Shown here: positions 56,705-64,000 of the stretch, piece by piece | How the letters are laid out: every line of letters starts with the position of its first letter | How positions within the stretch are numbered: the first letter of the stretch is position 1 | NCBI RefSeq assembly: GCF_003265705.1 | Contig: NW_020312785.1 | Coordinates: forward strand, 16,151,066-16,215,065 | Length of the DNA stretch: 64,000 nt | Origin: Callorhinus ursinus | Taxonomy: Eukaryota; Chordata; Mammalia; Carnivora; Otariidae | Direction: 5' to 3' | Position numbers and translations under genes: made by a program | Notes under the pieces: model-generated | Told to the model about the DNA's origin: nothing | What the model saw: the letters and a program-made list of their open reading frames with translations, nothing else | Database searches by the model: none

Positions 56705-58235
56705 TAATTTTTAATTGTATTCACTGTAAACTGCCAATTAGGAATTTATATATTATCTACAATCTTTCAGAGGACTATTCTTCCTTTCACTCTAACTCAT
56801 AAAAATATGTGTGTATGCAAATCTTTCAATACATATGTATATTTATAAACATGTATAAATATGCATTCGTTCATATACTAAGACACACCAATTAGAATAA
56901 GGCTTAAAATAAGTGACCAAAAATTAATATAGTGCGATTAATACCTCTAGTTTAATAATATTTTATATTTTTAACATACATTCAATATCACCTCAGGTCT
57001 TCTTTATCTGGTATTTTACCATTTTTTTTGGAAACAGGCATCATTTGCAAATTCATATCTTTAGACTAGTCTTGTGAGGCAGTGCAAAAAAGAAAAAAAC
57101 AAACCAACAAAAAAAGAATAAAAATAATTGAGGACAAGACTTATTCCTGACAAATATGACCCATGTATATTACAAATACATGTGTTTGAGGATTAATCAA
57201 TGTTTATGACTGCATTCTTTTCTACTTCTTTTTAATTTCTACTAGCAATGCAAATTTGACTGAACTTGGGAACTTGCAACTGTAATCTATGCAAGTGTTA
57301 AGTTTCATGATGTAATTTGCATTCTATGATTAAAATGATTAATTTACTTATTGCATGACTCATTTAATTTATTAAGTGTGTAAAAATACTCAATGACCTA
57401 TATAAATATTTGGTGTTACTCAAAAATTATAATTATTGTTCACATATATATCTTCAAACAATAGATATCCACCATTGAACTTACCTTCCATAATAGTTAA
57501 AATCTTATTTCCAGTAAAATATCTTTGAATTAACCCTTTTGCTCAAAAAGTTTAAAAAGTGAACATTTATGAGTAGCTAATGGTAATTCTAATTTTGTTG
57601 AAAAATAAGAGTTTTATCAATTTGATGACAAGTGTCATTTCAGATGAAATATTAATATTTGTATTTCTTCTTGAAAATTCTGTGGTCTGTTTAACTTGCA
57701 ATATTTGAAACTCCCTATAGCTACTGAGAATAATTATTTACAATCCTACTAAATAACTACAATTTTTTTAAATTACCAATTATGTAGGGTTAAGTGAGGA
57801 CTACAACAAATATCTTCATATTTTATAGACAAATTTTGAAGGAATGTGGACTGTAAGATTTTTACATATTCTTTATAACATCAGGTTAATTTGTTTTATT
57901 CCTGTTGATGGTTTTATGCTTTAATAGCATCTTTGCCATCATAAGAATATTTTTATGCTTCTAAAGTTGTCACTTATCTAGCAAGTTTTTTTTTTTAATA
58001 AAGATGAAAATGAATGAATGGAAATCTTTCTAATACATATGGAATTCTTTAAGAAAATGAAAACAATGTAACCTGTGGAATGAAACAGAAAACTGATAAA
58101 ATATCTCCTAAAGAAATAGAAATATGTTTTTTTTTTTTTTTAGGAAGATACTTAAAGACTAACAAGCAGTTCTGCTATTAAATCAATTTGAACATCAGAA
58201 CCTGTCTGAAAATGCATTGTCCTTATATTAGGCAG
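56705..58235. other. No gene seen; unique AT-rich sequence
   Basis: Nothing recognisable as gene or repeat. Confidence 0.55.
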
Positions 58236-58443
58236 AATTTTAAAATGGACCCTGTTCAGTGCTATGCCCATCAAAATCCCAATGGCATTTATAGAAAAAT
58301 AGAGTAGACAATTCTAAAATTCATATGGAATCACAACATACTTAGAATAGCTTTAAAAAAGCACAAACAAAAACAAAACCAGAAAACATTAAAAAAGGAA
58401 AGCTTGAAAACTCATAGTTCCTGACTTCAAAACATGTTACAAA

Positions 58444-58642
58444 GCGGGTGCCTGGGTGGCTCAGTTGGTTAATCATCTGCCTTCAGCTCAGGTCATGATC
58501 CTGGAGCCCCGGGATTGAGTCCCACATACGGCTCCCTGCTCAGTGGGGTCTGCTTCTCCCTCTGACCCTCCCTCCTCTCATGCTCTCTCTCTGTCTCATT
58601 CTTTGCCTCTCAAATAAATAAATAAATAAATAAGTCTTTTAA
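58444..58642 (+). mobile_element. Can-SINE with exact 15-bp target-site duplication
   Basis: AAAACATGTTACAAA at 58429-58443 and 58643-58657. Confidence 0.97.
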
Positions 58643-59193
58643 AAAACATGTTACAAAACTACAGTAATCAAACTAGTATGGTACTGGCATAAAGACAGAC
58701 ATACAGGCAATGAAACAGAGAGCCCAGAAATAAACCTATGTCTATATGATTAAATGATTTTTGAGAAGGGGGCCAAAGCTATACAATGAGTAAAAGATAG
58801 CCTCTTTAACAAACAGTTTTGGGAAAATGATATTCACATGCAAAAGAATGAACTTGGAACTTCATTATGGACTACACAAAAATCAAGTCAAAATGAACTA
58901 AAGACTTAAATTCAGTTTATGAAACTATAAAACTCTTAGAAGAAAGCATGGGGAAAATCTTCATAACATTGGTCTTGGCAATGATTTCTTGAATATGACA
59001 GCAAAAGCGTTGATAATGAGAGCAAAAACAGGTAAGTGGGACTACATCAAGTTAAAATCTTCTGTACAGCAAAGAAACAATAGATTTAAAGATAACCCAG
59101 GGAATGGGAGAAAATATTTGCAAACTACATATCTGATAAAAGTTCAATCTCCAAAACATATAAGCAACCCCTACACTCAAGAGCAAAGAAACA

Positions 59194-59389
59194 CAGGGTG
59201 CCTGGGTGGCTCAATTGGTTAAGTGTCTGCTTTCAGCTCAGGTCATGATCCCAGGGTCCAGGGATCCAACCCCACATCGGGGTCCCTGCTCAATGGGGAG
59301 TCTGCTTCTCCCTCTGTCCCCCCTTCCCCCCACTCATGCTCTCTTTCTCTGTCTCTCTCAAACAAGTAAAATAAATCTTAAAAAAAAGT
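59194..59389 (+). mobile_element. Can-SINE inserted in L1
   Basis: AAAGAAACA at 59185-59193 and 59390-59398; L1 sequence continues on both sides. Confidence 0.96.
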
Positions 59390-60261
59390 AAAGAAACAAA
59401 TAACTCAATTTAAAAATGGACAAAGAATTTGAATAGACATTATAACAAAACAAGACATGGTAATTTCCAAAAGGTACATGAAGAGGTGCTCAACATCACT
59501 AGTCATCAGGAAAATACATATCAAAATCACAGTGAGACATCACCTCACACTTATTAGGATGGCTATTTTATTCAAAACAAAACAAAAAAAAACAAGAGTT
59601 TGTGAGGAAATGGAAAAACTGAAATCTTTGTACACTGTTGTTGGGAACGTAAAGTGCTGCATCCACTGTGGAAAATACTATGGAAGCACCTCAAAAGTTA
59701 AAAATAGAATTACCTTGTAATCCAACAATCCTATTTCTCAGTATATTCCAAAAAAATTGAAATCAGGACCTCAAAGAATTATCAGCATGCCCCTGTTACA
59801 GTAGAATTATTCACAGTAACCAAGGTATGGAAACAACCTATGAATGAATGGATAAAGAAAATGTGGTACATATATTCAATGGAATATTATTCAGCTTTTA
59901 AAAATAAGAAAAGCCTGTCATTATGCAGCAGCATAATGAATGAATTTAGAGGACTTTATGCTAAGTGAAATAAACCAGTCACTGAAGACAAATACTACAT
60001 GAACCCAATTATATGAGGTATCTGAAATACTCAAATCCAAAGAAGCAGAGAGTAGAATGATGGTTGCCAGGGGAAATGGGAATTTGTTGCTCAACAGGAA
60101 TAAAACTTCAGTTTTGCAAGATGATTAAGTTCTAGAGATCTACTATACAATACTGTCCCTATAGTTAACCATACTATATTGTGGGCTTAAATATTTGTTA
60201 AGAGTGTAGATCTCATGTTACGTGTTCTTACCTTAATTGCAAAAAAAAAGAAAAAGATAGC

Positions 60262-60740
60262 TTTGTAACCTTTGCCTCTGGCATTATACCAGTGATTATT
60301 TTATATTGTATGGCAAAAGGGAATTTTGCAGGTGTAGTTAAGATTACTAATTTGGTGACTTTAGGTAGAGACATTGTCTGAGTGGGCGTAATCTAATCCC
60401 ATCCTTAAGTGGAAAGTCTTCTCAGGCTGGTGGCAGAAGAAGTCAGAGAGATCTGAAGCATGAAGAGGATTCAATCCACCAATGCTGGCTGGAAGCTGGA
60501 GGTTGCCATGTGACCAGGAATGCAGTAGGCCTATAACATCTGAGAGTGTTTCTGGTTGATAACCAGAAAAGAAACCAGAACCTCACTCCTACAAGCAAAA
60601 AGACCTGAATTCTGCCAACAATCTGAATGAGCTTGGAAGCAGATCCCTCCAGGTAGGAACTCAGTAGACTCCTTTCTTAGGCCTTGTAAGGCCCTTTGCA
60701 GAGGTTGCAGATAAGCCTGACCAGACTCTTAATCTACAAG
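60262..60740 (+). mobile_element. MLT1-like LTR, sense
   Basis: Words in MaLR order: GGGAATTTTGCAGGTGTAGT, GTCTGAGTGGGCGTAATCTA, CACCAATGCTGGCTGGAAGC, ACCTGAATTCTGCCAACAAT, GAATGAGCTTGGAAGCAGAT. It directly follows the end of the L1. Confidence 0.7.
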
Positions 60741-60938
60741 TTTTTCAAGACTTTTATAAGCAGATCTATCAGCTTTGTTGATTACACTCTTACTTTGATA
60801 TTGCATCAGAGAGATTAGAAGAAAAAAACCACATATAACTCTTGAATTTAGACTAAACTAGCACAGATGCTAACAATAAAATATATTCAAGTTACTCTCT
60901 CCTAAACCTAGAAAGTACCTTTTTCAACATTTGAGTGT

Positions 60939-60940
<2 letters not shown>

Positions 60941-60974
<34 letters not shown>
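60941..60974 (+). repeat. (AC)n microsatellite
   Basis: Uninterrupted, 17 units. Confidence 0.95.
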
Positions 60975-60976
<2 letters not shown>

Positions 60977-63182
60977 CATTCTCTGGCAAAAGCTGCAAGG
61001 TTGATTATGATTATCTTAAAACCTTGCTTTTGTTCATTATTCTGTTCATTTTATGTCATTAATTATCCTGCAGTTACTTTCTATTTTCTACAAAATAAAA
61101 GTTTATTCATTGCTCTGATAATTAAACACTCAGATATATATCAGACTATCAACCAAACAGTATTGGTTTTTTTTCCCCCCTTGCTATAATTTTAGAGAAT
61201 GGATGATCTTTCTATTCTATTGGGTCTGTTGCTTTTTTTTGTCCAATACAAACATTAAGATAGTTCCTTTGTCATATATAGTCCTTTTTGTGTATTATTT
61301 CTGCACTCAAATTATATTAGTAGTGTAACTAAACCTTCTGTACTAGGATAGAAATAACTAAGAACACAGCAGAGAGAATAAGGGAAGAAAAAGAACATAA
61401 AAACACTTTCACTGAACAAGGGGATTAAGATGTATTTCATTTATTTTTATAGCATGGCCATTCAATTCCTCATTTATTCCAGAAATATTGATTGACCACT
61501 TTCTGTATTCTAGGAAGACAGTTGGCCAGACACCTTCCTGAGTATAAGGAAGGCATTTACTGGGTATGTACACTACTATCCTGGAAAATGTTTAAAGAAT
61601 GACATGATTAAATACACTAAACACGTTCTCAACTCCATGACCAAATTTTTGCCTATATTTATAACCATTCCAAGTTTAAAACCTATTTTAGTTGCATGTT
61701 AAAAAAACAAAAGTAAGAAGGATATGTTTTTGTGTTATATAACTGAAAAGTCAGGCAAGGATAAGTTCATATGCTAAAATGATGTTGGCACCTTTTTCTC
61801 TACCTCTGGACTTCATTTTCCTTGATTTTAGTTCCTTTTTCATGTAGAGGTCTGGATTTAAACAAATTTAGATGGAAATATTAAAGGTGCCAAATAAGGC
61901 CAAGCCAGGTGACAAATTGATCTTTCCAAGACTATATCTATCTCCAGAAATCTCAGCAATTCTTTCTTTCTCAGAATCAGAAATCATAGAGGAAGTCTGA
62001 TTGACATATTTGTGTTCACTTTTCTATGAACAAAACACTTTGTGCAGATGACTAGCATATTTGGCTAGATCTGGCTCACTTATTCTTCATTGTATCAGGT
62101 AAAGACAATGTACTAACTCTCACCAGGAAAGAGGTTTTATTATTAGAAAAAGGAAAAATGGAAAGTATATAGTTACAAATCTACCACTTTCCACTAGAAC
62201 TTACTATCAGTCAGTATAATGTATTTGCTTTGATTTGATGGTATTGGGTTTTTCAAAATTTTATTCATGTTATTTTATTCACATATCAAACTTTTTCCAT
62301 TTATATTAGAGTATGCTCTTATCTAGAATGTTATTTATCTTCTTCACTTTTTCAAATCCCTCTTATCTATGGAATTATAGTTCAATTTATATACCCTATA
62401 TGAAATCTTTTACATTAAAATAATCTCCAGTTTTCTTAATGCTTTACAGTATTTAATATTGTTCTTAATTGTTTTACTATATTATATTGCCAATAAAACC
62501 TTAATAACATATCTCCTGGAATGTGCTTGCATACTAGAGAAATAATGGTTTTCTTATGGTTCTCAAATAAAATATTTCTTAATTACAAATGGCTTTCTAA
62601 ATGGAGCACTACCCATGTATAGATATATGCAGACACATCCAAAGCTATGTCTTGCCCTGCAATGGAGCATTAGATATGACTGTTTAAACCCCTAAGGTGA
62701 TTTACTTTTAATTATACAAAATAAAATTAACTTATTCTGCCAGGGCACTTAAAGCTGCTTCTGTCTGTCTCATCACAACAAACATCTCAGGACATTTTCT
62801 AAAAGATTTTTTTTATCATAGTGGAATTTGAAATATACATAAAAAGACTTTAGCAAATTTGTTGATTTAGAGCATATTTGTCCAGAGATTACCAAGTAAC
62901 TAGTTAGATTAAAGTGGGTTTAATTAGGTGAGCTAAAGAGATACTTACAAACTCTTACTCCTTTCTAAAGTGTTAAGCCTACCTTAAAATTAAAGCTCCT
63001 TCATCCTTGGATCAAAAATTTTAATTATAGATTAAATTTCTAGATTTCTACAATGTGTGAATAAATGAAACAAAATCAGTTTTGACACTTTCTGAAATCC
63101 CTGGCAAATAAGGCTGTCTGTTTTTGTTTAAAAAAAAAAGGCTGAGAAGAAGTCTGCCAACCTGTATTCCTGGTTCATACCT
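60975..63182. other. No gene seen; unique AT-rich sequence
   Basis: An old repeat trace may lie at 61465-61560 (CATTTATTCCAGAAATATTG, a pattern common in mammalian repeats), too weak to name. Confidence 0.5.
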
Positions 63183-63192
63183 TAAGCTTTCT

Positions 63193-63294
63193 TTCTTTCT
63201 TTTTTTTTTACTGAAATTTTTTTATTATGTTATGTTAGTCACCATACATTGTATCATTAGTTTTTGATGTAGTGTTCCATGATTCATTGTTTAC
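63193..63294 (-). mobile_element. Extremely short L1 3'-end insertion (102 bp) with 10-bp target-site duplication
   Basis: Only the final L1 3'UTR is present: antisense AACATAACATAATAAA..., CATCATTAGTTTTTGATGTA-like word and GTGTTCCATGATTCATTGTT. TAAGCTTTCT is at 63183-63192 and 63295-63304. The T tract is interrupted by CTTT units. Confidence 0.92.
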
Positions 63295-63304
63295 TAAGCT
63301 TTCT

Positions 63305-64000
63305 GTTGGATCATGAACAATGAGACGTCTGAGAGATGCTACTTTCATCTTTTCTGAAATTTGGAAGCTTTTATTAGGTGGCATGATATATTGCTTATTC
63401 AATTAGTTTATAACTAGTCCAATGTGATTAGAGGAGCTAGAGACAAATTTTGCACTCTGCAGTTAAAGAAAGGTCTAGAGAAAATATTTCCTATAGATAT
63501 AGATATCTTAACTATGTAGTTAAATAGAAACAAAGCTAAACTTAAAAATTTCACATTAAGCAAAAATAAATGCGTAATTAAAGAAAGAAATAATTAAAAA
63601 AAGGTTAAAAATTGCTCCATATCTATAGGAGAAATGTTAAGGTTGTGATTTTTCACATTTTGAGAACATATTTTATTTATGAGCCAAGAAATTTCTCTGA
63701 GATAGGACTTGATGCAGAACTTATAAATAAAAACATAGTTTGCTTATGAAGTTGTTTCCTTGAGTTCTCCAGATTCTATTGAATAAAAAAGAGTGAACCA
63801 TGATTTTTGGATCAAAAGGATAAAAAAAACTGATTACATGTTAGAATGTTTTGTTATGACTTTAATAACTAAACAAGAAAAATTGAATTATTGATTTAAT
63901 TTTGACCAAAAATTATTGATTAAAATGCTTAAACATTTTCTAACTGGATAGATAAATATGTGTCTACATATATAAATATTTGCACATATTTAATTTTGGA
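63305..64000. other. No gene seen; unique AT-rich sequence
   Basis: No feature recognised up to the window end. Confidence 0.55.

Larger units (their letters stand above)
58240..60245 (+). pseudogene. L1 ORF2 3' half and 3'UTR, 5' truncated, holding two SINEs
   Basis: Starts in the ORF2 region following the RT core (CCCATCAAAATCCCAATGGC), then AACTACAGTAATCAAACTAG, GTATGGTACTGGCATAAAGA, a KAKTGKWDYIKLKSS stretch near 59020-59065, the Cys-rich end near 59600 and the MEYYSAF-type end at 59880. The 3'UTR contains GATGGTTGCCAGGGGAAATG and ends near 60245 in an A tract with ACCTTAATTGCAAAAA. SINEs interrupt it at 58444-58642 and 59194-59389. Frames are broken many times. Confidence 0.88.

Overview
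The window is nuclear DNA of a carnivoran mammal, very AT-rich, with no host protein-coding gene, tRNA gene or rRNA gene that I can support. The diagnosis rests on about twenty copies of the tRNA-Lys-derived Can-SINE (head close to GGCGCCTGGGTGGCTCAGT, a CT-rich middle, an AATAAA-rich A tail). The bodies look like the arctoid (bear, seal, mustelid) type more than the canid or felid type; this is from memory of the families, not a search. The locus reads as intergenic or deep-intronic sequence built from layers of retroelements.

Layout. 1-2272: the 5' end of a young L1 on the minus strand, with an open ORF1 start and a complete CpG-rich 5'UTR. 3020-4000: a decayed ERVL-type pol fragment carrying an inverted templated insertion, then a SINE and a minus-strand L1 3' end. 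8.06-11.34 kb: a long HAL1 (ORF1-only L1 relative) with two SINEs inside; further HAL1-like pieces lie at 17.2-18.9 and 37.3-38.7 kb. 22.1-24.5 kb: a 5'-truncated L1 ORF2 and 3'UTR. 28.5-32.2 kb: a nest of at least four L1 pieces in both orientations, including a minus-strand L1 with a probable 3' transduction. 39.3-40.3 kb: an MLT1-like LTR split by a class II ERV that has collapsed to LTR-PBS-partial LTR. 43.9-44.65 kb: an L2 split by an MLT1 LTR. 48.17-53.46 kb: an L1 with a perfect 15-bp target-site duplication. 58.2-60.2 kb: another 5'-truncated L1 with two SINEs. The remainder is unique AT-rich sequence with a few microsatellites and hairpins.

How the pieces relate. The best observation links the two ends of the window. 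The L1 at 48.17 kb is complete at its 5' end and flanked by a target-site duplication, yet lacks the 1.3-kb middle of the 5'UTR that the L1 at 1-2272 retains. The missing segment starts at a GT and ends at an AG when read on the L1 sense strand, and the junction matches to the base. That is the signature of a spliced L1 RNA that was then retrotransposed (a SpIRE, known for human L1). The second strong observation is the ERV remnant: TGT...ACA ends, a 6-bp target duplication, a Lys3-type primer-binding site, and a 54-bp stub of the second LTR. All family names are from recognition by eye; boundaries without a target-site duplication are approximate.
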